DNA of 64,000 nt from Simiduia sp. 21SJ11W-1 (GCF_024138675.1 NZ_CP090959.1:1581501-1645500); one strand, 5' to 3'; shown: positions 50,818 through 60,738, numbered from the stretch's first letter. Translations and numbers: made by a program. Notes: generated by a model from the letters alone, not told the origin.

Positions 50818-51033
50818 TCACTGCTGTCCCATAGTTTAAGTCTCCATGGAAAACAGACGTTGAAACTACTTATATCGCAGAGTTTCTAAGCGATATCTGG
50901 ACATGAAATCTGGGGCGCAGTTTGTGACACGACGTAAATACATCCATGTAGTCTCGACACCCGCGTCCATGCGGGTGACGGTCACAAACTGCGCCCCATA
51001 TTCCATGCCTGTAGATTTGTGGGACAGCAGTGA
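50818..51033. repeat. Nested inverted-repeat element
   Basis: The outer arms TCACTGCTGTCCCA (50818-50831) and TGGGACAGCAGTGA (51020-51033) and the inner arms TGGGGCGCAGTTTGTGAC (50911-50928) and GTCACAAACTGCGCCCCA (50981-50998) are exact complements. A central hairpin CACCCGC/GCGGGTG sits inside, and the inner arms continue outward imperfectly for about 16 bases. No transposase or credible ORF is inside. It resembles a MITE-like or large palindromic repeat. The whole 50634-52216 stretch has no gene; it contains this element and the 222-bp array. Confidence 0.85.
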
Positions 51034-51083
51034 TCTTGAGCTTGCTTTTAACGCAGTGAAAACAACGTTGGTAGTTTCAGAGG

Positions 51084-52125
51084 TCTGCTTTGGTGCGGGA
51101 GGCAAGGCAACCACCTTACACCCTCTGGCCACTGCGCTGCGAGTGTTTGGCAGTCTGCTGTGTGAAGTGTTCGCAATTGGCCTGCGGGCACAAGGTGTTT
51201 ACCTTACTTCTTGTCAGCATCGGCAGTATGGTAAGTGGTGGGGTGGTTTTTTCAGGCGGGTCGCTGGCTGGGCAGGGCAGGTGAGTGGGTGGAGTTTATA
51301 AGGATGAAACTTCGGCGCAGGAAGCAAGGCAAACACCTTGTACCCTCCGGCCACTGCGCTGCGAGTGTTTGGCAATGTGCTGCGTGAAGTGTTCGCAATT
51401 GGCCTGCGGGTACAAGGTGTTTACCTTACTTCTTGTGAGCATCGGCAGTATGGCAAGTGGTGAGGTGGGTTTTTCAGGCGGTTCGCTGGCTGGGCAGGGC
51501 AGGTGAGGGGGTGGAGTTTATAAGGTTGAAACTTCGGCGCAGGAAGCAAGGCAAACACCTTGTACCCTCCGGCCACTGCGCTGCGAGTGTTTGGCAATGT
51601 GCTGCGTGAAGTGTTCGCAATTGGCCTGCGGGCACAAGGTGTTTACCTTACTTCTTGTGAGCATCGGTAGTAGGGCTAGTGGTGGGGTGGTTTTTTCACG
51701 CGGGTCGCTGGCTGGGCAGGGCAGGTGAGTGGGTGGAGTTAGTATGGTTGAAACTTCGGCGCAGGAAGCAAGGCAAACACCTTGTACCCTCCTGCCACTG
51801 CGCTGCGAGTGTTTGGCAATGTGCTGCGTGAAGTGTTCGCAATTGGCCTGCGGGCACAAGGTGTTTACCTTACTTCTTGCCAGCATCGGTAGTAGGGCTA
51901 GTGGTGGGGTGGGCTTTTCAGGCGGTTCGCTGGCTGGGCAGGGCAGGTGAGGGGGTGGAGTTTATAAGGATGAAACTTCGGCGCAGGAAGCAAGGCAAAC
52001 ACCTTGTACCCTCCGGTCGCTGCTCTGCGAGTGTTTGGCAATGTGCTGTGTGAAGTGTTCGCAATTGGCCTGCGGGCACAAGGTGTTTACCTTACTTCTT
52101 GTGAGCATCGGTAGTAGGGCAAGTA
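51084..52125. repeat. About 4.7 tandem copies of a 222-bp palindromic unit
   Basis: Copies begin near 51084, 51306, 51528, 51750 and 51972; the marker GCAATTGGCCTGCGGG recurs at exactly 222-base steps (51173, 51395, 51617, 51839, 52061). The first copy is diverged on its left side and the last is cut after about 150 bases. Each unit holds an imperfect palindrome of about 110 bases, for example arms 51321-51345 and 51408-51432 (23 of 25 pair), plus a G/T-rich spacer. Both strands have per-unit reading frames because 222 is divisible by 3, but they lack ribosome sites and protein-like composition. The repeat core matches the element at 56930-57041. Confidence 0.93.
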
Positions 52126-52216
52126 TTGGCGTGGGAATCAGTGGGCGTTTCGCTTTGTAATTCAGCCGTTGCTGCAATATTCTACGGGGCTACACATCAA
52201 GTACCGGCGAGTTTTC

Positions 52217-52756
52217 ATGGCCCTTAAGCCCACAATCTATAAATTAAACCTGGATCTGGCAGATAGCGATAAGCATCACTACCAAAGCTACCAACTCACC
52301 CTAGCCCAGCACCCCTCTGAAACCGCAGAACGCATGGTGGTGCGTATTCTGGCTTTTGCCTTAAATGCCGATGAACGCTTGGCCTTTACCAAAGGTATTT
52401 CAACCGCAGAAGAGCCAGACCTCTGGCTAAAAGAAGATCACGGTGCAATTGCTCTTTGGGTAGAAGTAGGCCAACCCAAAGCAGACAGGCTCCGCAAAGC
52501 CGTAAACCAAGCTGCAGCCGTCAAACTCTATGCATTCGGCAAAACTGCAGATACCTGGTGGGGCATAGAAAGCAAAGACATGCCCCAATCAGAAAAACTC
52601 ACCATCGCCCGCTTCCCCTGGGCAGACATAGAACAACTCGCCAAAAACCTGGATCGCAACATCCGCTGGAGTATCAGCATCGCAGGTGGTGAGCTTTACG
52701 TGGATACAGGGCAGGGCGTAGTGCACGTGCAGATGGGGAATTTTTCTGGCGCGTAA
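52217..52756 (+). CDS. yaeQ: YaeQ family protein
   Basis: Product of 179 residues. The start MALKPTIYKLNLDLAD and the segments LTLAQHPSETAERMVVRILAFAL, DERLAFTKGISTAEEPDLW, LWVEVGQPKADRLRKA are diagnostic of YaeQ, a small protein with a restriction-endonuclease-like (PD-(D/E)XK) fold of unknown role. The ATG at 52217 fits homologues; the frame runs a further 16 codons upstream into the repeat array. The gene lies directly at the array's right edge. Confidence 0.93.
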   Translation: MALKPTIYKLNLDLADSDKHHYQSYQLTLAQHPSETAERMVVRILAFALNADERLAFTKGISTAEEPDLWLKEDHGAIALWVEVGQPKADRLRKAVNQAAAVKLYAFGKTADTWWGIESKDMPQSEKLTIARFPWADIEQLAKNLDRNIRWSISIAGGELYVDTGQGVVHVQMGNFSGA

Positions 52757-53009
52757 AACAACATTTGATTGCAGGTTCACAGAAATGATAGGGCATCAAT
52801 TTCAATAAATGGCAGGCGCTAATGTTTGCTGAATCTAATTCGACTAGGGATAGACATACATCAGCAAAGTTGTGGCATTATTTAGATCGAAATTACTGTG
52901 CGTACAGATTTGGATATGGGCTGTCTAGATATAGACTAAGAGCCGGCCAAGTTTAGACTCGCCATTGAATCAGTTGTTAGCAATTCAATCACGTTAAAAG
53001 GAGATCGGC

Positions 53010-53228
53010 GTGAAATTTGACATGTCAATTGAGGACAATTTTGCCTCATTCATTGATGAGAAAACGGGGAAGTCCGTTTTTGTTGATTCTTTTGATAATG
53101 AAGAATTTGAGGTTCGAATTGGAACGGTACTAGAGTCTCAATCTGTCGGATCTATTACGGCTCACTCAGCGGAAGAATTAAATTCGAAACTAGCTGATCT
53201 TTACCAGAAATTTCAGGGAGAGAAATAA
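53010..53228 (+). CDS. Small acidic cassette protein, unknown (72 aa)
   Basis: Not recognised. GTG start 11 bases after AAAAGGAG. The 72-residue product is acidic, with a beta-hairpin-like centre (SVFVDSFDNEEFEVRIGTVL) and a C-terminal helix (AEELNSKLADLYQKF). Its stop overlaps the next start by one base (TAATG), so the two are coupled and may form a pair, for instance a two-subunit or toxin-antitoxin-like unit; nothing direct proves that. Confidence 0.65.
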   Translation: MKFDMSIEDNFASFIDEKTGKSVFVDSFDNEEFEVRIGTVLESQSVGSITAHSAEELNSKLADLYQKFQGEK

Positions 53229-53605
53229 TGGGGATCGCACTTGATGAAATTTCATTGCTAGAAAGCATTCTGAATGAGCGCTTCTCTCAAGAGCGCCTTA
53301 CTTTCAAAATGTCAGTTCATTTTGTCAAGGGTAGAATGAACGATCCAAGAAACGTGCCAAATATTACTATCACTGAACTACATAGTATTTTTAACCGGCT
53401 CACAACGGTCTATGTCGGAAAGCTGGTAAAGCTTAAGCATCATGATACGTTCAATATTCGGTGCTCAAAAACTGACATCAATATACCGTGTGCTGTCGAG
53501 CTTACAAAAGATACATCCGGCCTGGATCACCGAGAAATTATTGCAATTACAGTCATGCGTAAGCGGGACTTCAAGTCCAAGGATCCAATAGAGTTCCTAG
53601 TTTGA
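53228..53605 (+). CDS. Cassette protein, unknown (125 aa)
   Basis: Not recognised. ATG overlaps the upstream stop, with GGGAGAG just before it. The 125-residue product is basic in the middle and mixed alpha/beta, with a helical start (LDEISLLESILNERFSQERL), a segment FVKGRMNDPRNVPNITITELHSIF and KLVKLKHHDTFNIR. No signal peptide or membrane helix. Codon use is AT-richer than neighbours. The attC-like site begins 8 bases after the stop, as usual for cassettes. Confidence 0.65.
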   Translation: MGIALDEISLLESILNERFSQERLTFKMSVHFVKGRMNDPRNVPNITITELHSIFNRLTTVYVGKLVKLKHHDTFNIRCSKTDINIPCAVELTKDTSGLDHREIIAITVMRKRDFKSKDPIEFLV

Positions 53606-53612
53606 CCCACAT

Positions 53613-53732
53613 TGCTAACAAACAGCGGCAGAGCGACAGCCAATGCTACTCACCTTTTGTGTTACTCGCTGGAGCTCAAACATTAGCACAAAAGGTGCGT
53701 AGCGCTGGCTACGCCTGCGCTGGGCGTTATGT
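53613..53732 (+). mobile_element. attC-like recombination site
   Basis: A 120-base imperfect palindrome from R'' TGCTAAC (53613-53619, followed by AAACAGCG) to R' GTTATGT (53726-53732, preceded by CGCTGGGC). The arms pair over about 45 bases, including CTCACCTTTTGTG (53650-53662) against CACAAAAGGTG (53687-53697). Box spelling, palindrome and position right after an ORF on the same strand all match chromosomal-integron attC sites. Confidence 0.78.
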
Positions 53733-53793
53733 TTTTAGAGCGTAGAATATGATGTCAACTATTAATAGAGAAAACGGAAAAAGGAGTTTTGCA

Positions 53794-54684
53794 TTGAAAA
53801 ATATTATTCTCATCTGCCTTGTGCTAGTGCTTTCTGGTTGCTTTGGCCCAGCTAAGTTTGATTCCTCTAGCGAAGCTTCAATTAAGGAGTCAACCAAGGA
53901 AATAGTTGAAAGCTTGCCACAGTCGAATCACGAGGAATTTCAAAAAGCGTTAATGTATTTCTCTATTGGCGGGGAAGGCGGGCTTAAAGCAATGATGGGG
54001 GCTGCTTTTTCGGGTAAGTCACCAGGCGTCACAAACGAAGCAATGTTTGCCGCCAATTTAAAGTCGATTGATGGTTTAACAGGCGACGAAATTCTCAATA
54101 AATACCGTTTAAATATCGAGCAAGACAGGATTAAAAGAGAAAAGGAAGAGGCAGAACGGAAGAGAGTTACAGCTCTTAAAAAGGAAGCTGAAAAGCTTCT
54201 TGATAGCAATAACTTTGAAGAAGCCCTTGCCAAATATAAAGCATTGAGCGAAATCTCCTCCGGTGTTGAGGCTGCTGAGACAGGTATCGAAAAGACTACT
54301 AAGGCCATGGAAGAGTTCACGGAAAAAATGAGTTACATGGATAAGGTTGAAATAACAGAGTTTGTAGCTCAACGAATTGATACTTACCTTAAAAAGGATG
54401 TCCCAGCAGTTAGAATATCTCTCAAAAACAATGGCGATCGTTCACTAGACAAAGTAAAAGTTGTTGTTTATTTCAAAGATAAAGGTGGTAACACTATCTT
54501 TGAAGAAGGTTATCTTCCAGTTCTGGTGAGCAGGTATTCATACAGTGGTGATAATAAGCCACTTAAGCCTGGATACGTTAAAGAAATGGAGAAGGGAAAA
54601 TACTATACGCTGGAATCAGCTTTATCTGATTGGCAGGAAGGTGAGGCTACTGCAAAAGTGGTGGATATAGAGTTCACAAAATAA
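53794..54684 (+). CDS. Lipoprotein of unknown function
   Basis: Product of 296 residues with a lipoprotein signal (KNIILICLVLVLSGC, Cys about 15). A helical middle with a charged coiled coil (about 100-135) and a TPR-like stretch (AEKLLDSNNFEEALAKYKAL) is followed by a C-terminal immunoglobulin-like domain (about 195-290, VRISLKNNGDRSLDKVKVVVYFKD). The TTG at 53794 is preferred: AAAAAGGAG lies 7 bases upstream and the lipobox is then well placed. ATG 53749 is the alternative. Not assigned to a named family. Confidence 0.75.
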   Translation: MKNIILICLVLVLSGCFGPAKFDSSSEASIKESTKEIVESLPQSNHEEFQKALMYFSIGGEGGLKAMMGAAFSGKSPGVTNEAMFAANLKSIDGLTGDEILNKYRLNIEQDRIKREKEEAERKRVTALKKEAEKLLDSNNFEEALAKYKALSEISSGVEAAETGIEKTTKAMEEFTEKMSYMDKVEITEFVAQRIDTYLKKDVPAVRISLKNNGDRSLDKVKVVVYFKDKGGNTIFEEGYLPVLVSRYSYSGDNKPLKPGYVKEMEKGKYYTLESALSDWQEGEATAKVVDIEFTK

Positions 54685-54690
54685 CTTTTA

Positions 54691-54742
54691 ATGCCCCGTT
54701 TAATATCAATAGGGGCAGAGTGATTGATTTGCCTCGGAAATC
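54691..54742 (+). terminator. Pair of hairpins after the lipoprotein gene
   Basis: TGCCCC (54691-54696) pairs with GGGGCA (54711-54716), and a second stem TGATTT/AAATCA follows at about 54724-54742. No long T-run, so termination is possible but not certain. Confidence 0.4.
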
Positions 54743-54816
54743 AGCCTTGCTTCTGTGACCGTCCGCTAACTAAGATAGCAATACCGATTTAATGTAATTA
54801 AATGGAGTTTTTATCT

Positions 54817-55470
54817 ATGGAGATGGAAAAAGACGTTCCCTATGCGTTGCAAACAGAACTAGATAGGGCAATGAGCGGGTACAAGAAGCGGTTGGCGAGT
54901 AATCAAAAGTTAAAGGAAGATCCTGAGCGCTGGCTAAAATTCGTACAGCATGAGCGTGGGCGTATACAGGTAATTGCGCAGGTTCAGGCGGGGTTGGCGA
55001 AGTATCGGCAGGACGCAAAAGACAAGGATGTTGATGAGTTAGAAGATGAGAAGCATTGCTCACAACGCCTAGGTGATCATATGCGGGCCGATGGCTTTGC
55101 GCGGCCAGGCCCATACTGGCATGCCCATGCGATTGTTGCCGGTTGTGATACCAGGGCTTGGCAGCTCAGGGCATTACTTGCAGAATGTAGTGTAGGAATT
55201 GACGATGCCGACAACGGTTGTTGGTTGCCCTCGCGGACAAAATACACCGGGCAGCAACCTTATCCAAAGGCGGTACCTCACAGTAGGATTCACCGGCATA
55301 ATTACTTTGCATGGCTGAATATTCGATTTGCCGGTGTTTTTGATGAGCGAGTGGTGCGCAATAGGCTGTCAGATACACGGCGAGACCTGCTTCATGCAAC
55401 ATTTCCTAAAGAAGTGATGTTACCGAAAGGTCAATGGAACGATCCCTATGACAACTTACCGACTACTTAA
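54817..55470 (+). CDS. AHH-type nuclease toxin module
   Basis: Product of 217 residues. The N-terminal third (about 1-85) is helical and charged. The C-terminal part has YWHAHAIVAG (W101, H102, H104), LRALLAECSVGIDDADNGCWLPSR and VPHSRIHRHNYFAWLN, the layout of the AHH branch of HNH/Endo VII nucleases used as polymorphic toxin tips. The second His of the name motif is Ala here, with His one position earlier. No secretion, PAAR, VgrG or RHS domain is fused. The next gene overlaps by 23 bases and looks like its immunity protein. ATG 54817 has GGAG upstream. Confidence 0.75.
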   Translation: MEMEKDVPYALQTELDRAMSGYKKRLASNQKLKEDPERWLKFVQHERGRIQVIAQVQAGLAKYRQDAKDKDVDELEDEKHCSQRLGDHMRADGFARPGPYWHAHAIVAGCDTRAWQLRALLAECSVGIDDADNGCWLPSRTKYTGQQPYPKAVPHSRIHRHNYFAWLNIRFAGVFDERVVRNRLSDTRRDLLHATFPKEVMLPKGQWNDPYDNLPTT

Positions 55471-56020
55471 TAACGTTAATGGCTTTCACGAGGCCTTTGT
55501 TGATTTTCGGGCTATGCGTAAGCAGTTTGAGGGCGTTAAGGTCTGGTTCTCTCAAAAGAATGAATCCTTGGGTGATCGTTTAAAAGGCGATTGGCAGCCA
55601 GTTGCTGTTACCTTTGAGTCAGACAAAAAATCCAATGCGGTACCTGATATATCTGTTTGGAACTACTCATGCTTGGTTCTCAGTGAAAAAGCCAAAAACG
55701 ATTTGGGCCCTTTATTGGAAGGGGTAGGGGAGTTTTTCCCCTTGGTGGACGGATTTTGGTTGTTCAACTGCTTGGATGCCGTGGGTGGTGAGGTGATAGA
55801 TCACGCCAAATCCAAGTTTCAGATGGAATCTGAAGATTCTATGCATATTCCCAAGGAGCTGGTACTGCTTGAAGAAAAGGTGCAAGGTAAGCTGCTGTTT
55901 AAACCTGGGTTTGCACACAACAGTTTTCTGTTGTGTGCTGATGCATTTAAAGATGTAGTTGAGGACAGTCAGTTGGGTGGTGTTGTGTTTGAAAAAGATC
56001 TTGCTAGGGTATTTTTGTAA
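55448..56020 (+). CDS. Imm11-like (DUF1629) immunity protein
   Basis: Product of 190 residues resembling the Imm11/DUF1629 family: PDISVWNYSCLVLSEKAKNDL, GEFFPLVDGFWLFNCLDAVG and a C-terminal KPGFAHNSFLLCADAFKDVVE. In polymorphic toxin systems such proteins bind and block the neighbouring nuclease. It starts inside the toxin gene, which ensures coupled translation. The assignment rests on motif resemblance and on the toxin next to it. Confidence 0.72.
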   Translation: MTTYRLLNNVNGFHEAFVDFRAMRKQFEGVKVWFSQKNESLGDRLKGDWQPVAVTFESDKKSNAVPDISVWNYSCLVLSEKAKNDLGPLLEGVGEFFPLVDGFWLFNCLDAVGGEVIDHAKSKFQMESEDSMHIPKELVLLEEKVQGKLLFKPGFAHNSFLLCADAFKDVVEDSQLGGVVFEKDLARVFL

Positions 56021-56078
56021 AATGTATTTTAGGTTGTTCTTTAGGGTCTGAATTCACCCATTAAAAACGCAATCATAG

Positions 56079-56774
56079 ATGCAAAAAGCCTTACTAGCTC
56101 TACTTTTACTTTCATTCCCCGCTCTTTGCATGGCGCAAGATTGCGTTATTTTGCTGCATGGCCTTGCCCGTACGGCAGGTAGTATGGCGACATTGGAAAA
56201 AGCGTTGGAAGATGCGGGCTATAAGGTGCTTAATGAAGGCTATGCCTCCACTACAGATACCGTTGAAAATCTTGCTGAGGCCAGTATTCCACCGGCGCTA
56301 GCTGCTTGTGGTGAGAGTGGTAACGTCAATTTTGTTACTCATTCAATGGGCGGTATTCTGGTGCGGTATTACCTCTCACAGCACACTGTTGAAAACCTTG
56401 GGCGTGTGGTAATGCTTGGGCCGCCGAATAAAGGTAGCCAGGTGGTGGATGAGTTGGGCAATCTACCGGGGTTTGAGTTTATTAATGGCCCGGCAGGTTT
56501 GCAGCTTGGCACAGGCAAAAGTAGTTTGCCCAATGCCTTGGGGTTAGCTGATTTTGATGTGGGTATTATTGCGGGCTCCAGAAGTATCAACCTGTTGCTT
56601 TCTACCCAGTTGCCCAACCCGGATGATGGCAAGGTGTCTGTTGAAAACACCAAGCTTGAAGGCATGAATGACCACATTGTAATGCCAGTTACACACACCT
56701 TTATGATGCGTAATGATGAAGTGATTCAGCAGGTGCTGCACTACCTGCAAAACGGGGCGTTTGCGCGCCACTAG
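56079..56774 (+). CDS. Secreted lipase-like alpha/beta hydrolase
   Basis: Product of 231 residues with a signal peptide (about 1-19, LLALLLLSFPALCMA). The fold shows the oxyanion motif ILLHGLARTAGSM, the nucleophile Ser89 in FVTHSMGGILVRYYL, an acid region NPDDGKVSVENTK and a likely catalytic His in MNDHIVMPVTHTFMM. It resembles the short cytoplasm-to-periplasm lipases annotated as alpha/beta hydrolases. The nucleophile elbow starts with Thr, not Gly. No chaperone or secretion gene is adjacent. Confidence 0.85.
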   Translation: MQKALLALLLLSFPALCMAQDCVILLHGLARTAGSMATLEKALEDAGYKVLNEGYASTTDTVENLAEASIPPALAACGESGNVNFVTHSMGGILVRYYLSQHTVENLGRVVMLGPPNKGSQVVDELGNLPGFEFINGPAGLQLGTGKSSLPNALGLADFDVGIIAGSRSINLLLSTQLPNPDDGKVSVENTKLEGMNDHIVMPVTHTFMMRNDEVIQQVLHYLQNGAFARH

Positions 56775-56929
56775 CGCCTGAACGATTCACTGCAAGTTAT
56801 AGCGTTACTTTTCTTACAGCAGTTTGACCGGCTAAAACCATTCTCCAATGGCTTTCCGATCCCAATGGTTTTGTACCTTCAATGGTGTTCTACACCCAGC
56901 TGCTTTCGCTCACCACCCATCTACACAAA

Positions 56930-57041
56930 GGCTAGCCACCCCCTTGTGCCCGCAGGCCAATTGCAAAGCTTTAAGAATCGCACAATGCCAAAAACCCGCG
57001 ATGCAGTGGCTTGCGGGTGCAAGGGGGTGGGTGGCCTAGCC
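56930..57041. repeat. Solitary copy of the palindromic repeat family
   Basis: A 112-base imperfect palindrome with outer arms GGCTAG (56930) and CTAGCC (57041 end). It shares 23 identical bases, CCTTGTGCCCGCAGGCC plus AATTGC (56942-56964), with the reverse strand of the tandem array, and the loop GCACAATGCCAAAA (56980-) matches the array loop. Orientation is opposite to the array. It lies in the 374-base gene-free gap between the hydrolase and katG; a further loose stem (AAAACCATT/AATGGTTTT, about 56834-56872) is also in the gap. Confidence 0.85.
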
Positions 57042-57100
57042 CACCCATATAAACCGCTTTTAAACCAACAACCGCTAACCAACATCACAATAAACACCAC

Positions 57101-57126
57101 AAAAAACGCCGCACTAAGGCGGCGTT
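57101..57126 (-). terminator. Terminator of katG
   Basis: AACGCCGC (57105-57112) pairs with GCGGCGTT (57119-57126). Read on the minus strand the stem is followed by six T, 22 bases past the katG stop. Confidence 0.92.
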
Positions 57127-57148
57127 CCTGTTTTACTTAAAACGTAAG

Positions 57149-59455
<2,307 letters not shown>

Positions 59456-59498
59456 TTAAAATTGTCTTTGTTCATCGGGCCCATAAAATCTCTTGAGC

Positions 59499-59516
59499 CT
59501 CGTGCTAAAGCATGAG
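59499..59516. promoter_or_regulatory. Dyad upstream of katG
   Basis: CTCGTGCT-AA-AGCATGAG pairs 7 of 8 bases. It lies 146 bases upstream of katG in the 380-base gene-free spacer and could be an operator, but I cannot name a binding protein. The rest of the spacer shows nothing else clear. Confidence 0.3.
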
Positions 59517-59733
59517 CTATACGCACTGTGTTCCCCCGGGGTTTGCCGTTAGGTGTTTGCCCAAAGTAGTACGGTTGTTTTGGCGTTGGTGCCAGTAAGC
59601 GGTGCCTTGCGCCAATTTGGCGCCTGTAAGCTGGCAGCAGGGTGTTGATTGGTTACACTGCGGCAAACGTCTGCAGCGCATTCGGTTTGGGTTGTGCCGC
59701 AGGAAAAGACGGAGCGCAGTGCGCAATTTACGG

Positions 59734-60693
59734 ATGATTTCTATGCCCATTTTCTTTTATCAGTCTCTCAATGCCAGCTGTGCGAGCGATCGCGGCATCG
59801 CGGCCACCAATTCCCAGCGGTTTACCCGTGCAACCCATAACTTCCAGGCCGCCAGCGGCACCGATTGGCGGCTTGCAATGCCGGTGGCAGGCCCACAGGT
59901 GCCGCCCAGTGTGCCGGTGCATGGGCCCGCACAACTAGTTGGGTCTGCCCCGCAAGGGCACATGGCCAAGGGCAACCACGATATCAATAGCTTTTTGTCC
60001 ATGGTTGAAGGCAAAGCGCGCGATACCCACCAGCACCTGGTGCGCGAATTTGGCCGCAGTTGCGACCTGCTGGTGTATGGCGAAATGGATGCCAGCCACG
60101 GTGATTGGCACGGCTCTAGGGTTCACACAGGGCAGTTGGTGTGTGCTGTGTCTACGGGCAAGGCCTGCAACAGTTTTAGCGTGCACGCAAACCTGAGTGC
60201 GCAACACGAACCCCTGGGTTATGGCATGGGCTGGGTTGCGGTGAGAAGCGGCAATGTTAACGTGGTGTTTGTGCATGTGCCCAATAGCATTGCCAAAAGT
60301 GATGACAAAACCGTGCGCTTTTACCAAGACATCAATCAGCGCCTCGTGGCTGCTGGCAAAGGCGCCATTGATTTGGTGATGGGCGATACCAATCAGGGCG
60401 GTAAAGATTTCACGCGCACTATGGTGAGCCGTGCCGTGGGCAGTGTATTTGCCAATGCCCACACAGAAAAAGGCATAGCGCCAATTGATGCCCACAATCG
60501 GGTATTTGGCGGCACCAACAGCAATGCCCAGCAAATGTACGACGTAGCCGTGTACAACACGGCAACTTTGAGCTTGGGCAGGCACGCTTATTTATCGCAA
60601 GGTGCCACGGTATCGCACGGCAGCCAAAACAAAGCCGCCGCCATTACCGATCACATGGGCCTGGCCGTAGAAGTGACCCGCCGGCAGATTTAA
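59734..60693 (+). CDS. Divergent endonuclease/exonuclease/phosphatase-fold protein
   Basis: Product of about 319 residues. Elements recall the EEP (DNase I-like) superfamily: LLVYGEMDASHGDW (metal Glu region), VVFVHVPNS, LVMGDTNQGG (usually GDFN) and ITDHMGLAVEV (usually SDH) at the very end. The N-terminal 90 residues are low-complexity and not recognised. No signal peptide. Start ATG 59734 or 59743; the frame is open to 59602. The relationship is by motif order only; it could also be a metallo-hydrolase of another kind. Confidence 0.55.
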   Translation: MISMPIFFYQSLNASCASDRGIAATNSQRFTRATHNFQAASGTDWRLAMPVAGPQVPPSVPVHGPAQLVGSAPQGHMAKGNHDINSFLSMVEGKARDTHQHLVREFGRSCDLLVYGEMDASHGDWHGSRVHTGQLVCAVSTGKACNSFSVHANLSAQHEPLGYGMGWVAVRSGNVNVVFVHVPNSIAKSDDKTVRFYQDINQRLVAAGKGAIDLVMGDTNQGGKDFTRTMVSRAVGSVFANAHTEKGIAPIDAHNRVFGGTNSNAQQMYDVAVYNTATLSLGRHAYLSQGATVSHGSQNKAAAITDHMGLAVEVTRRQI

Positions 60694-60710
60694 TTAACAA
60701 GAGACTGAGT

Positions 60711-60738
60711 TTCTAGTTTCTAGCTTCTAGTTGCTAGA
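60711..60738. repeat. Four heptamer copies containing CTAG
   Basis: TTCTAGT, TTCTAGC, TTCTAGT, TGCTAGA in a row. CTAG is rare in most enterobacteria-like genomes, so four in 28 bases stands out. The stop codon of the sensor kinase (60727-60729) is inside the array. Confidence 0.8.

Larger units (their letters stand above)
52976..53726 (+). mobile_element. Single integron-type gene cassette
   Basis: A 750-base unit bounded by G|TTAGCA at 52976 and by G|TTATGT at 53726. The first site is the exact complement of the R'' box TGCTAAC of the attC-like site at its end, which is the expected relation when a circular cassette with attC is inserted. It carries two overlapping small ORFs on the same strand, oriented toward the attC. 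GC content is lower than in flanking housekeeping genes. No integrase gene and no upstream attC or attI-like site is seen, so it may be an orphan insertion at a secondary site. Confidence 0.6.

Noticed and set aside
51285-51950. Repeated 73-residue plus-strand proteins or a 122-residue minus-strand repeat protein
   Set aside because: Frames exist only because 222 is a multiple of three; no ribosome sites, and unlikely Cys-rich composition.
51084-52125. CRISPR array
   Set aside because: The period is 222 bases, spacers are as conserved as the repeats, and no cas gene is in the window.
51084-52125. Array of attC sites (integron)
   Set aside because: The unit ends lack R''/R' boxes (RYYYAAC, GTTRRRY) and no ORF lies between copies.
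54681-54790. Second attC after the lipoprotein gene
   Set aside because: ATAAC at 54681 and hairpins are present, but no GTT-type R' box and no long paired arms.
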